A stretch of DNA of 41,190 nt, taken from positions 1-41,190 of the forward strand of contig DAHUYT010000017.1 in the NCBI GenBank assembly GCA_027315065.1, written 5' to 3'. This document shows positions 6,565-14,557 of the stretch, one piece after another. Numbering within the stretch: position 1 is the first letter of the stretch; the number at the start of each line of letters is the position of its first letter. The notes beneath the pieces were generated by a model, which was given only the letters and a program-made list of their open reading frames with translations, was not told the DNA's origin and made no database searches. Source of the DNA: Nitrososphaerota archaeon (GTDB lineage: Archaea > Thermoproteota > Nitrososphaeria > Nitrososphaerales > Nitrosopumilaceae). The translations under genes were made by a program, and so were the position numbers.

Positions 6565-7698
6565 TCATTTGTCAGAACTTTGGTTATCATGCAATCTTTT
6601 TAAGTGGTACAGCATTCGTTTGAAAACCTCTATACTTCTAAGATATTCATCGGTTGATACGTGTTCATCTATAGTATGTGATGCATGGGGGTCACCAGGA
6701 CCATATGTTACAACTGGGATATTAAGGGAGTTTCCTATAATGTTCATATCTCCTGTTCCTGTCTTTCTGATAAGTTGCGGCCTTGCCTTTTCAACATCTA
6801 GTATTCCCAATGTCAATGCCCTGACAAGAGGAGAACTATGCGGAGCCTCAAACGGCTCTGTCTCGTCTAGAATGGAATAAAATGCATTTACTCCTTGCTT
6901 TTTGGCAACCTCTTGAACTGTCGTTGCAATTTTTTCTCCAACCATTTTGCAGTTCATGTCTACTGGAATTCTGATGTCCATGATGGCATCGCATTCCACT
7001 GCAGTTACGTTGTGACTTGTACCTCCTTTTATCTCTGTAAGTGCTGCGGTCAACATCATGCTTTTTGGTTTGTCTTCTTGGTTTCCTTCTAGCGTTTCCT
7101 TTATCGCGGTAGTGAAAACATATGATTCCTCAATTGCATTTTTTGCAAGCCATGGAGCACTAGCATGAGCACTATCACCAACGTTTATCTTCAAGTTTAT
7201 GGCGATTCTTCCCTTGTATGCGATGGTGATATTTTTTATGCTGCTAGGTTCGCCAAAAATTGCGTAGTCAATGTCTAATTTCTGTTTGACCAAGCTTTTG
7301 ATTCCTGTTGCATTTCCTTCCTCATCTACTACTGCCGCAAAGACCACCATTCCGCTGTTATTTTGAACAGATGCAGCTGCAAGCAACATTGACATCAATG
7401 GTGCCTTTGCATCAGAAGCCCCTCTGCCATAGATATACCCATTCTCATTTCTTACCTTGATCTTTCCTGGAACCGTATCCATGTGACCGCAAAGAAGTAT
7501 CTTGGGAGAACCTGAGCCCTTTGTTGCAATGAGGTTTCCTACCTCATCCACGCGAATATTCTCAAAACCCAAGTCGTCACACTTATCTGCCAGAAATTCT
7601 GCAAGAGGTTTTTCAGAAAGTGATGGCGTGTAAAGCCTTAGAGCCTTCTCTAGCATCTTTATTGCATATCTTGGTGTAATGGTGATTGAAGAGTCCAA
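6565..7698 (-). CDS. lysK: [LysW]-lysine/ornithine hydrolase
   Basis: M20-family metallopeptidase that releases lysine (or ornithine) from the LysW carrier, the last step of the carrier route. Metal-binding motifs are clear: CGHMDTVPG with His72 and Asp74, RGASDAKAPL with Asp96, and VVDEEGNATG with the catalytic/metal Glu126-Glu127 pair. The C-terminal GPGDPHASHTIDEHVS motif supplies the final metal histidine. The 377-residue length and the position 3 nt after lysX support LysK over other M20 enzymes. One LysK probably serves both lysine and arginine pathways, since no second copy is seen here; that is inferred. Confidence 0.93.
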   Translation of the reverse strand: MDSSITITPRYAIKMLEKALRLYTPSLSEKPLAEFLADKCDDLGFENIRVDEVGNLIATKGSGSPKILLCGHMDTVPGKIKVRNENGYIYGRGASDAKAPLMSMLLAAASVQNNSGMVVFAAVVDEEGNATGIKSLVKQKLDIDYAIFGEPSSIKNITIAYKGRIAINLKINVGDSAHASAPWLAKNAIEESYVFTTAIKETLEGNQEDKPKSMMLTAALTEIKGGTSHNVTAVECDAIMDIRIPVDMNCKMVGEKIATTVQEVAKKQGVNAFYSILDETEPFEAPHSSPLVRALTLGILDVEKARPQLIRKTGTGDMNIIGNSLNIPVVTYGPGDPHASHTIDEHVSTDEYLRSIEVFKRMLYHLKRLHDNQSSDK

Positions 7699-7701
7699 TT
7701 C

Positions 7702-8550
7702 TTATTTTCTCGATTTCATTGCGTAGTCTATCATCAAGGCCGGTATATCTACGCCAGTAACTCTTACGGTATTTTTGTATTCCGTTGTGTTGTTGACCTC
7801 GTGAACCACTAGGCCTTTTTCCTTGCTTTCCATAAGATCTATGCCTACTATCTGTCCCTGCACTACATTTTTTGCCTTTATGCAGATGTCTTCTAATTCC
7901 TTTGTTATCCTCATTGACTCAGCCTTTCCGCCTAGAGCCATGTTTGTCTTCCACTGGCCATCCCCGGAGTAGCGATAGATTGCCGCAATCACTTGGTCAC
8001 CTATCATGATGGCCCTGATGTCACGGGGGGGCCGGTTGACAAATTCTTCCAAATAATACACCTGATAAATTGGATACATAGTTTCTCTTGTCTCCATTAT
8101 TCCTTCTGCAGAATCTCGATCATTTAGTAAAGCAATCATCCTGCCCCAACTTCCGACAGTGGGTTTTAGAACCATGGGATATCCTCTTTTTTCTAAAATC
8201 TCAAGTGCAGCTTCTTCGGAGAATGCTACTGCACTAAATGGCGTAGGAATTCCATTTTTTACCAAGAGCATGTGGGTGAAGAGCTTGTTTCCTGCGAATA
8301 TGCTGGTGTTCAGACTGTTGATTACGTTAACTCCTTTTCCCTCAAGTGCTGCAGTAGAGTGCAGACTACGATAATAACTGACACATCTCTGTATGGCAGT
8401 ACCATGTCTTTCTTCGGTCTTGTCTAAATCAATGGATAAACTCTTGCAATCTACCATCTTTGTATCGACGCCTTTTTTCTTTGCGGCATCAAACAGAGCC
8501 TTTTCTTCCCACCTGATGGTATCGTAGAGTATCGATAGACCTGAACTCAC
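7702..8550 (-). CDS. lysX: 2-aminoadipate-LysW ligase
   Basis: ATP-grasp ligase that joins the amino group of 2-aminoadipate to the C-terminal Glu side chain of LysW. The ATP-grasp core is seen in YPMVLKPTVGSWGRM and GIDLMESKEKGLVVHEVNN. The substrate-recognition loop reads NTTEYKN (254-260), close to the NTTEF-type loop of lysine-side ligases, whereas the paralogue at 13521 reads NTVEFKG. Length, 282 residues, fits the family. The GTG start at 8550 overlaps the lysW1 stop in a GTGA junction, so translation is coupled. Its immediate carrier is the LysW copy that ends in Gln, which is chemically surprising. Confidence 0.92.
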   Translation of the reverse strand: MSSGLSILYDTIRWEEKALFDAAKKKGVDTKMVDCKSLSIDLDKTEERHGTAIQRCVSYYRSLHSTAALEGKGVNVINSLNTSIFAGNKLFTHMLLVKNGIPTPFSAVAFSEEAALEILEKRGYPMVLKPTVGSWGRMIALLNDRDSAEGIMETRETMYPIYQVYYLEEFVNRPPRDIRAIMIGDQVIAAIYRYSGDGQWKTNMALGGKAESMRITKELEDICIKAKNVVQGQIVGIDLMESKEKGLVVHEVNNTTEYKNTVRVTGVDIPALMIDYAMKSRK

Positions 8551-8711
8551 TGGCCCCAGTCCTCACCAACAGTTTGTGCTGGTTTTAACTCAAAGCCTGA
8601 GGATCCTTTGGATAACTCAAAACTTGCACCACAGTCTGGACAAGTCACAATCTCTCCTTCCATGGAGTCTTTTGGAGGATTGATGTTGGCATCACATTCT
8701 AAACATTTCAT
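8547..8711 (-). CDS. lysW: LysW amino-group carrier protein (copy 1, C-terminal Gln)
   Basis: A 54-residue acidic carrier protein with a zinc-ribbon core: CLEC (Cys3, Cys6) and CPDC (Cys24, Cys27). The tail is VGEDWGQ. Known LysW proteins end in EDWGE, and the gamma-carboxyl of that last Glu carries the substrate. Here the last codon is CAG, so the residue is Gln; the second LysW in this window (14379-14546) has the usual Glu. The gene lies 1 nt after homocitrate synthase and overlaps lysX by 4 nt, so context is clearly the lysine operon. A single-base change from GAG would explain the Gln. The frame and length are otherwise perfect. Confidence 0.93.
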   Translation of the reverse strand: MKCLECDANINPPKDSMEGEIVTCPDCGASFELSKGSSGFELKPAQTVGEDWGQ

Positions 8712-8712
8712 A

Positions 8713-9903
8713 TTATTTACCTGTCTTTACCTTAACTTGGGTGTCATTAATTATCTTTCTTTCAAGCTTATCATCAAGAGGTATCTCAAGCAAATCCCCC
8801 ATTCTTAGATTCTTGAGGCCGGCTGCTACCTTCTTTGCATGTTCCTCGTCTTGGTCAAGACCTAGAATGGACATGAGATATGCTGCGCCATTCTTGCCTG
8901 CAAGCTCGCCAAATACAATTTTTCTCCTATTGCCTACCACTTTTGGTTCTATTGGCTCATAGGCTGCGGGGTTTCTAAGTATTGCAGCAAGGTGGGTTCC
9001 TGCCTTGTGCTTGTACGCAGTTGAACCAACAATTGGTTTGGAGTCATACGGGACAATTCCTGTGTACTGCTCAATCAGTCTTGATAGGTCCATCAGCATG
9101 TCAAGTCTAAAATTATTTGGAGACCTGTAAAGATATGTAAGTGCTACTGCAGTCTCTGCAAGAGCAGGTATGCCCGTTCTTTCACCTATGCCGTCGATAG
9201 TAGTGTGAATTTGATCAGCTCCTCCATCGCATCCTGCAAGAGCATTAGATAAAGCAAGTCCAATGTCATTATGACAGTGTACATCAAGTGGGGTCTTTAT
9301 TTTCTCACGAACTGACTTTACTAGGTTGTACATGCCGTTTGGTCTCATTATTCCAACCGTATCCGGTATGCTGATTCTGTCAACGCCGGCATCTGAAATC
9401 TCTTTGCAAATTTTGATGAGAAACTCTGGATCAGCCCTACTACCATCCTCAACCGTGAATCGTATCTTGAATCCATGTGATTTTGCATACTCTACTGTTT
9501 CCACAGCTCTTCGTAATGCTTCCTCTCTTGTTATTCTCAACTTGTCTTTCAGATGAATGTCAGATATACCAAGATAGGTTGCCATCCATGTAGCATTGCA
9601 TTCCAGCGCGATATCTACATCTTCCTTTAGAGCACGCACGTGAGCTACTATGTCTGCCTTTAGTCCCTGCTTGATTATTGTTTTGGTGGCTTCTTTATGA
9701 TCTGGCGAAACTACTGGTGAAATTTCAATCTGGTCAACGCCAAAATAGTCCAGCATCCACGCAATCTGAATTCGTTGCTTGTTGGAAAATGTAACACCTG
9801 GGTGCTGTTCTCCTTCCCTTAGAGTGCTATCTAAGATGCGAATCTTCTTTGGTTTTACCCCTACCTCGTTATATCTGTACGCGTAATAATTCGGATCGTC
9901 CAT
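8713..9903 (-). CDS. hcs: Homocitrate synthase
   Basis: Condenses 2-oxoglutarate and acetyl-CoA to homocitrate, the first committed step of the aminoadipate route to lysine. It has the DRE-TIM family start LDSTLREGEQHPGVTF with Asp25, Arg29 and Glu30, and the metal-binding HCHND motif (His209, His211). The IPALAETAVAL and STAYKHKAGTH stretches match homocitrate synthase better than isopropylmalate or citramalate synthase, and no leucine genes are nearby. At 396 residues it lacks the large regulatory domain of LeuA. It leads an operon with lysW1, lysX and lysK; a TATA element lies about 30 nt upstream of the ATG. Confidence 0.92.
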   Translation of the reverse strand: MDDPNYYAYRYNEVGVKPKKIRILDSTLREGEQHPGVTFSNKQRIQIAWMLDYFGVDQIEISPVVSPDHKEATKTIIKQGLKADIVAHVRALKEDVDIALECNATWMATYLGISDIHLKDKLRITREEALRRAVETVEYAKSHGFKIRFTVEDGSRADPEFLIKICKEISDAGVDRISIPDTVGIMRPNGMYNLVKSVREKIKTPLDVHCHNDIGLALSNALAGCDGGADQIHTTIDGIGERTGIPALAETAVALTYLYRSPNNFRLDMLMDLSRLIEQYTGIVPYDSKPIVGSTAYKHKAGTHLAAILRNPAAYEPIEPKVVGNRRKIVFGELAGKNGAAYLMSILGLDQDEEHAKKVAAGLKNLRMGDLLEIPLDDKLERKIINDTQVKVKTGK

Positions 9904-9929
9904 TACTGATATAGTATCAAAATTTTGGA

Positions 9930-9937
9930 AATATAAA
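9930..9937 (-). promoter_or_regulatory. TATA box of the hcs-lysW-lysX-lysK operon
   Basis: On the minus strand this reads TTTATATT and sits about 30 nt upstream of the hcs ATG at 9903, giving an almost leaderless transcript. The 116-nt gap to the Lrp-type regulator gene is the only gap in the lysine cluster apart from that upstream of lysY. Confidence 0.45.
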
Positions 9938-10019
9938 CATATTCGTACAGATTTCGGCTAGTTTTGTATCTTTTGTAACTGTTTTCGCTAATGATTGTAA
10001 TTTAGAGTCGAATTTCGTT

Positions 10020-10439
10020 TTATGATACGGTTCTCAGTATTATGACAGTATTTGTGTCAAAAACACCTGGCACCTTGCGCAACGTATCTATGCATGCATT
10101 GATCTCTGTGATGTTTGGGGCCCTTATGATTGTAGCAATATCATACTGTCCAGTTATCTCATACACTGTATTGACTCCTTGTAGTTTTGAGAGTCGTGCT
10201 GAAACCTTTGAAGTGTCAGTTGAAGAATCAACCGATATCAGAATTATTGCGCTAGTTGAATTGCCGTCTCCAATCTCTATCGTGAATTTTTTTATTGCAC
10301 CGCCCTCGAGTAGGTTTTTCACTCTTCTCCTAACGGCAGATTCAGAGAGCCCAAGCTCCCCACCTATCTCTACAAAAGATTGTCTGGAATCCTTCTTTAA
10401 CATCTCAATTATTGTTTCATCTGTCTTGTCTCTAGACAT
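10020..10439 (-). CDS. lysM: Lrp/AsnC-family regulator (LysM-like)
   Basis: A 139-residue Lrp/AsnC transcription factor with an N-terminal winged helix (SFVEIGGELGLSESAVRRRVKNLLE, in two pieces around residues 20-45) and a C-terminal ligand-binding RAM domain (VYEITGQYDIATIIRAPN and the PGVFDTNTVIIL strand). Sulfolobus LysM, encoded in its lysine cluster, is a precedent for an Lrp protein controlling lysine genes in response to lysine. Here it overlaps lysJ by 8 nt and lies just upstream of the hcs promoter, so autogenous and cluster control is likely but inferred. Effector specificity cannot be read from sequence. Confidence 0.88.
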   Translation of the reverse strand: MSRDKTDETIIEMLKKDSRQSFVEIGGELGLSESAVRRRVKNLLEGGAIKKFTIEIGDGNSTSAIILISVDSSTDTSKVSARLSKLQGVNTVYEITGQYDIATIIRAPNITEINACIDTLRKVPGVFDTNTVIILRTVS

Positions 10440-11607
10440 TTCTTCTTTGTACCTCTTTTGTTAGTAAAAGGTCAAGAGTTTCTAAAGCTTTGTTTATGTC
10501 ATGCTCTGAAATAACAAGAGGAGGCAATAGTCTAAGTATGTTTTTTCCAGAATAGAGCAACAACAAATTATTTGCAATTCCATCAAGCAGGATGTCTTTT
10601 ACTTCAAACTTCATCTCCACGCCAATCATGAGCCCCTTTCCTCGTATTTCACGAATTATCTTGTGTTTTTCTTTTAGTCTATCAAGTCCTTCACGGAAGA
10701 TCTTGCCCATCTTGGCGGCATTCTCAATTAGCTTATCTTCTGTCAAGGCTTGAATTGCAGCAATTCCTGCAGCACATGAAAGCGGGTTGCCACCAAAGGT
10801 TGAAGATTGTTCGCCTTTTCCAATACATGCTAGAATGTCTGGTTTTACAAGAGTTGCACCCATTGGTACACCTCCTGCAATTCCCTTTGCAAGACACATG
10901 ATGTCAGGTGCTGTTTCCCAATGTTGGCCTGCCCACATCTTACCAGTCCTTCCAAGACCTGATTGGATCTCATCAAATATCAAAACAATCCCTTTTTCAT
11001 TGCATATCTTTCTTACTTCCTGCAAGAACCCATCTGGTGCCACATGAATCCCGCTCTCTCCCTGTATTGGCTCTAGTATGATGAGTGCAGTGTCGGGAGT
11101 TATTGCGGATTTTAATGCCTCAATGTCTCCAAATGGAGTAAATGACACGTTACTTAGTAGTGGCTCAAATGCCTTGCGGTATTTTGGATTAAATGTGACT
11201 GATAGTGAGCCGAACGATTTTCCATGGTAAGAACCATTCATTGCAATCATTCCCTTTTTACTTGTGAACTTGCGAGCAAATTTTATTGCAGCTTCTACTG
11301 CCTCTGTACCGCTATTATTGAGATATACATGACCAAGACCTGGAGGCGAAATCTTGATGAGTTTTTCAAGAAACTCTTCTCGGGTCTTGTTGTAAAGTGA
11401 ACTGTGAACAGTAATTATTTTATCAAGCTGGGTCTTTAGCGCTTTAACTACTCGGGGATTGCAGTGTCCAACAAGGGCGACGCCGTATCCTCCCATACAA
11501 TCTATGTATTCTTTTCCGTCCAGGTCCCAGACATGAGATCCAAGTCCTCGCTCTATTGTTACAGGAAACCTCTGGTAAATATTTCCCATGAATTGATCTT
11601 CTGTCAT
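10432..11607 (-). CDS. lysJ: [LysW]-aminoadipate semialdehyde / glutamate semialdehyde aminotransferase
   Basis: Class III PLP aminotransferase that converts LysW-bound semialdehyde to LysW-lysine, and probably LysW-glutamate semialdehyde to LysW-ornithine. The PLP lysine is Lys241 in LAKGIAGG, the conserved aspartate is Asp212 in IFDEIQSGLGRTG, and NNSGTEAVEAAIKFAR binds cofactor phosphate. Length (391) fits ArgD/LysJ. Start ATG at 11607 overlaps the end of lysZ by 4 nt. Gene context with lysY and lysZ supports LysJ over a free acetylornithine enzyme. It appears to be the only ArgD-type gene here, which suggests dual use. Confidence 0.93.
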   Translation of the reverse strand: MTEDQFMGNIYQRFPVTIERGLGSHVWDLDGKEYIDCMGGYGVALVGHCNPRVVKALKTQLDKIITVHSSLYNKTREEFLEKLIKISPPGLGHVYLNNSGTEAVEAAIKFARKFTSKKGMIAMNGSYHGKSFGSLSVTFNPKYRKAFEPLLSNVSFTPFGDIEALKSAITPDTALIILEPIQGESGIHVAPDGFLQEVRKICNEKGIVLIFDEIQSGLGRTGKMWAGQHWETAPDIMCLAKGIAGGVPMGATLVKPDILACIGKGEQSSTFGGNPLSCAAGIAAIQALTEDKLIENAAKMGKIFREGLDRLKEKHKIIREIRGKGLMIGVEMKFEVKDILLDGIANNLLLLYSGKNILRLLPPLVISEHDINKALETLDLLLTKEVQRRNV

Positions 11608-12404
11608 TTTGATATCACCGTACAGTTGTCATTAGCAATGGCTCTTGATATTGGGTTTTCTCTCTGACCGCTTGCAACTAGTGCCTGCTTTACGCCCATC
11701 TCTATTGCTTCTGTAGCGGCTAGTATCTTCTTTTCCATTCCAAATCCTATCTTCGGAAGCATCGCCTTGGCTTCATCAAGTGATAATCTTGCTACTAATT
11801 TGCCATCCATCAAGAGGCCATCTACATTGGTGAGGAATAGGATTTTATCTGACTGCATCTTGCCTGCAACATACGCTGCTGCCCTATCGCCATCAACGTT
11901 TAGAAAATCAAACTCCTCGCTTGTGGCAATAGGTGAGATTACCGGTACATATCCATGGTCTAGGATTATTTTGATAAGGCTAGAGTTGATCTCGCGTATC
12001 TTACCAGTATATCCGCCGTCAATTATCATCTTTCTTCCCTTTTCATTCATGACAATTAGTTTCTTTTTTCTCTCTGCTTGAATTATCTTGCCATCAATAC
12101 CTGAAAGGCCCACTGCATTGATTCCATTCTTCTGCAGCATTCCAACTATTATTTTATTTATCTTTCCTGACATCACCATAGTGAAAATTTCTGCAGTCTC
12201 CTTGTCAGTATACCTGCTTTTGATGCCTCCTGGTGATACTATGAATTTTTGTTCTTTGCCCAGAGCTTCTGAAATCCTTGTCACCTCCTTACCTCCTCCA
12301 TGGACAAGAATTACCTTCTCATGCTCTGAGACTTTTTTCAAGTCTGATATCGTGGAGGGATGTAGACCATCAACCACACTTCCTCCTATTTTTATTGTAA
12401 TCAT
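11604..12404 (-). CDS. lysZ: [LysW]-aminoadipate / [LysW]-glutamate kinase
   Basis: Amino-acid kinase of the N-acetylglutamate-kinase family, phosphorylating the LysW-bound side-chain carboxylate with ATP. Visible motifs are IKIGGSVVDG (residues 3-12), the glycine turn LVHGGGKEV, and NVDGDRAAAYVAGKM near the nucleotide site. The 266-residue length fits LysZ. It starts 4 nt after the lysY stop and overlaps lysJ by 4 nt, so the lysY-lysZ-lysJ genes form one tightly coupled unit. Carrier-bound rather than acetylated substrate is inferred from LysW genes close by and the lack of an acetyltransferase. Confidence 0.93.
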   Translation of the reverse strand: MITIKIGGSVVDGLHPSTISDLKKVSEHEKVILVHGGGKEVTRISEALGKEQKFIVSPGGIKSRYTDKETAEIFTMVMSGKINKIIVGMLQKNGINAVGLSGIDGKIIQAERKKKLIVMNEKGRKMIIDGGYTGKIREINSSLIKIILDHGYVPVISPIATSEEFDFLNVDGDRAAAYVAGKMQSDKILFLTNVDGLLMDGKLVARLSLDEAKAMLPKIGFGMEKKILAATEAIEMGVKQALVASGQRENPISRAIANDNCTVISK

Positions 12405-12408
12405 CTTT

Positions 12409-13461
12409 TCACACAGGAGTTAGTGGAGAATACGCCAAACCTTCCATCTCATTGAATCCTGACATCACGTTCAGGTTTTGTATGGCAGAACCCGCTGCAC
12501 CTTTCATTAGATTGTCTGATGCTGATAATACTACTAGTCTATTGTTGTCTTCATCGATGTCAAATCCTACATCGCAAAAGTTAGAGCCCACCACAAATTT
12601 CGGATCAGGAAACTTGTAGAATCCTTTCTTGTCGCGGATTAGCCTTATGAATCTCTCATTTTGATATTGCTCACGGTATATCTTCCATATGTCCATCTCT
12701 GTTACTTCTTTTGTGAGAAACGTGTGGTTTGTACATAAAATTCCTCTTACAATATCTACTGCATGTGGACTCATTGATACCTTGATCTTCTTTCCAGCTG
12801 CTTGGCTTAACTCCTGTTCGATCTCACCTGTGTGTCTATGTTTTGTTGGCTTGTACGGTCTAACAACACCAGATCTCATTGCATGATGAGTTCCTGCCTC
12901 AGAACCGGCTCCAGCCCCGGAAGAACCTATCTTGGAATCTACTATGATGTGCTCTGTATCTATGATCCCTTTTTTTACTAGTGGGTATAGTGCCAAAATT
13001 GATGTAACTGCCATGCATCCTGGGCATGACACAATCTGTGCTTTTTTGATCTCTTCTCTGTGAAGTTCTGGGACTCCAAATACTGACTTTGAAAGATAGT
13101 CTGGGTGTGTATGTTGCCACCCATACCATTTGTCATAGTCTGAAGCATTGTGTAATCTATAATCTGCACTCAAATCAATTACTTTCATTCCTCTATCGTA
13201 CAGCTCTTTTACAATATCTACTGCAGTACCATGTGGTACAGAAGTAAATACCAAGTCACACTTGTCTGACAACTTGTCATAATTTAATTCTGAAAAAGTT
13301 AGATCAGTGAATCCCTTGAGACTTGGTTGAACTCTGGAAATGTATTCTCCAACATGCTGTCTTGAAGTGACTGTTGTAATCTCAACTTTTGGATGGCTGA
13401 TAAGCAGCCTGAGAATCTCACCGCCGACATATCCTGATGCTCCTATTACTCCTATTCTCAT
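12409..13461 (-). CDS. lysY: [LysW]-aminoadipyl/glutamyl phosphate reductase
   Basis: NADPH-dependent reductase of the ArgC family, turning the acyl-phosphate on LysW into the semialdehyde. The Rossmann motif GVIGASGYVGGEILRLL opens the protein, and the catalytic cysteine is Cys149 in the SCPGC motif (family NPGC). DSKIGSSGAGAG and HRHTGEIEQEL contribute to the active site. Length, 350 residues, is typical. A TATA-like TTTAAATTA around 13489-13497 lies 27 nt or more upstream of the ATG, and AGGAG precedes the start, so a new transcript probably begins here even though argX lies only 59 nt upstream. Confidence 0.93.
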   Translation of the reverse strand: MRIGVIGASGYVGGEILRLLISHPKVEITTVTSRQHVGEYISRVQPSLKGFTDLTFSELNYDKLSDKCDLVFTSVPHGTAVDIVKELYDRGMKVIDLSADYRLHNASDYDKWYGWQHTHPDYLSKSVFGVPELHREEIKKAQIVSCPGCMAVTSILALYPLVKKGIIDTEHIIVDSKIGSSGAGAGSEAGTHHAMRSGVVRPYKPTKHRHTGEIEQELSQAAGKKIKVSMSPHAVDIVRGILCTNHTFLTKEVTEMDIWKIYREQYQNERFIRLIRDKKGFYKFPDPKFVVGSNFCDVGFDIDEDNNRLVVLSASDNLMKGAAGSAIQNLNVMSGFNEMEGLAYSPLTPV

Positions 13462-13485
13462 AAGTGATCTCCTAGCATAACATGG

Positions 13486-13498
13486 TATAATTTAAACT
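13486..13498 (-). promoter_or_regulatory. Putative TATA element of lysY-lysZ-lysJ-lysM
   Basis: The minus strand reads GTTTAAATTATAC within this interval, about 27-35 nt upstream of the lysY ATG at 13461. It would separate the lys unit from the argG-lysW-argX unit. Sequence and spacing evidence only. Confidence 0.35.
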
Positions 13499-13520
13499 CT
13501 AAAATTTTCTAAACTTTATT

Positions 13521-14378
13521 TTATCTGACAGCTAAATTAACTGCATACTCTACAATTTCTTTTGGAATGTTACGTTTAGCAACCTTTGCTAGCCCCTTAA
13601 ACTCTACAGTGTTGTTGACCTCGTGAACCACAAATCCTCTTTTTTCATCTTCCATTATGTCAATTCCAAGAATTCCTCCACCTACGGCTTTTGATGCTTT
13701 CATGCAAACATCTTCTAGTTCCTTGGTTATCTCACAAGGCACAGGTTCTGCACCCAACGCAATGTTTGTCTTAAATCCGCCAGTTGAAGTCCTGTACATT
13801 GCGGCTATCACCTGATCTCCAACGGAAATTACGCGTATATCTCTGGGTGGTCTCTTTACTGCTTCTTGCAGATAAAATATTCTGTCAAGTGGGCCGTCAG
13901 TTATCTCTCTTACCTCTAAAATGGCATCAGCTGTCTCTCTGTCCTTTAGTAGTATTACTCCTCTTCCCCAACTTCCTATGATTGGTTTTATGACTAGTGG
14001 ATATCCTTGCCTGTCAAGTGTTTCTACTGCAGACTCGGACGAAAACGAAAAGTAAGTCTTTGGGGTGGGAACATTATGTTTCTTTAACAGGAGGGATGTA
14101 AACATTTTATTTCCGCAATTATTTGCAACCTCTAACCTATTGAATACTGGAACATCAAGAAATTCTAGACATGCTGTAAAATGCAAGCCACGGAAATAAC
14201 TGACGCATCTTTCTAGTACTACGTCACCAAAATCAAAATCGCTTTTCTTGCTTTCTGTACTGATGTTTGTTGTCTTTGCATCTATCATCTTTGTATCATG
14301 TCCGAGCTCTATTGCTTTTTCCTCTAGCATTTTTTCCTCTAGTCTTACTCTATCGAACACGATACGGAATTTGGGCAT
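13521..14378 (-). CDS. argX: Glutamate-LysW ligase
   Basis: Second ATP-grasp LysX-type ligase, predicted to attach glutamate to LysW for arginine synthesis. It shares the fold with LysX (YPLVIKPIIGSWGRGV, GIDIMEDEKRGFVVHEVNN). The specificity loop differs: NTVEFKG (256-262) instead of NTTEYKN. Its neighbours are argG and its own LysW (stop directly abutting the argX ATG), which points to arginine. Bifunctional ligases exist in some archaea, so overlap in substrate use with LysX is possible. Length 285 residues, start ATG at 14378. Confidence 0.88.
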   Translation of the reverse strand: MPKFRIVFDRVRLEEKMLEEKAIELGHDTKMIDAKTTNISTESKKSDFDFGDVVLERCVSYFRGLHFTACLEFLDVPVFNRLEVANNCGNKMFTSLLLKKHNVPTPKTYFSFSSESAVETLDRQGYPLVIKPIIGSWGRGVILLKDRETADAILEVREITDGPLDRIFYLQEAVKRPPRDIRVISVGDQVIAAMYRTSTGGFKTNIALGAEPVPCEITKELEDVCMKASKAVGGGILGIDIMEDEKRGFVVHEVNNTVEFKGLAKVAKRNIPKEIVEYAVNLAVR

Positions 14379-14546
14379 TTACTCTCCCCAATCTTCGCCT
14401 ACTTTTTCAGCATGCTTTAGTTCGCACACACTACCGTTCTTTGAAGCAATCTCGAAATCTGCCCCGCAATCAGGACAAGATATTATTTCTCCAACACTTG
14501 CATCGTCTGGAATTTTTAAATTTGCATCACATTCTGGGCATTTCAT
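14379..14546 (-). CDS. lysW: LysW amino-group carrier protein (copy 2)
   Basis: A 55-residue carrier protein with zinc-ribbon cysteines CPEC (Cys3, Cys6) and CPDC (Cys24, Cys27) and the canonical VGEDWGE tail whose last Glu is the attachment site. I chose the ATG at 14546 because known LysW proteins start M-x-C-x-x-C. An in-frame GTG at 14561 would add five residues and overlap the argG stop as GTGA, which is also possible. It is flanked by argG and argX without gaps, so it is the likely arginine-side carrier. Because copy 1 ends in Gln, this copy might serve both pathways. Confidence 0.93.
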   Translation of the reverse strand: MKCPECDANLKIPDDASVGEIISCPDCGADFEIASKNGSVCELKHAEKVGEDWGE

Positions 14547-14557
14547 TCTTTGATTTT

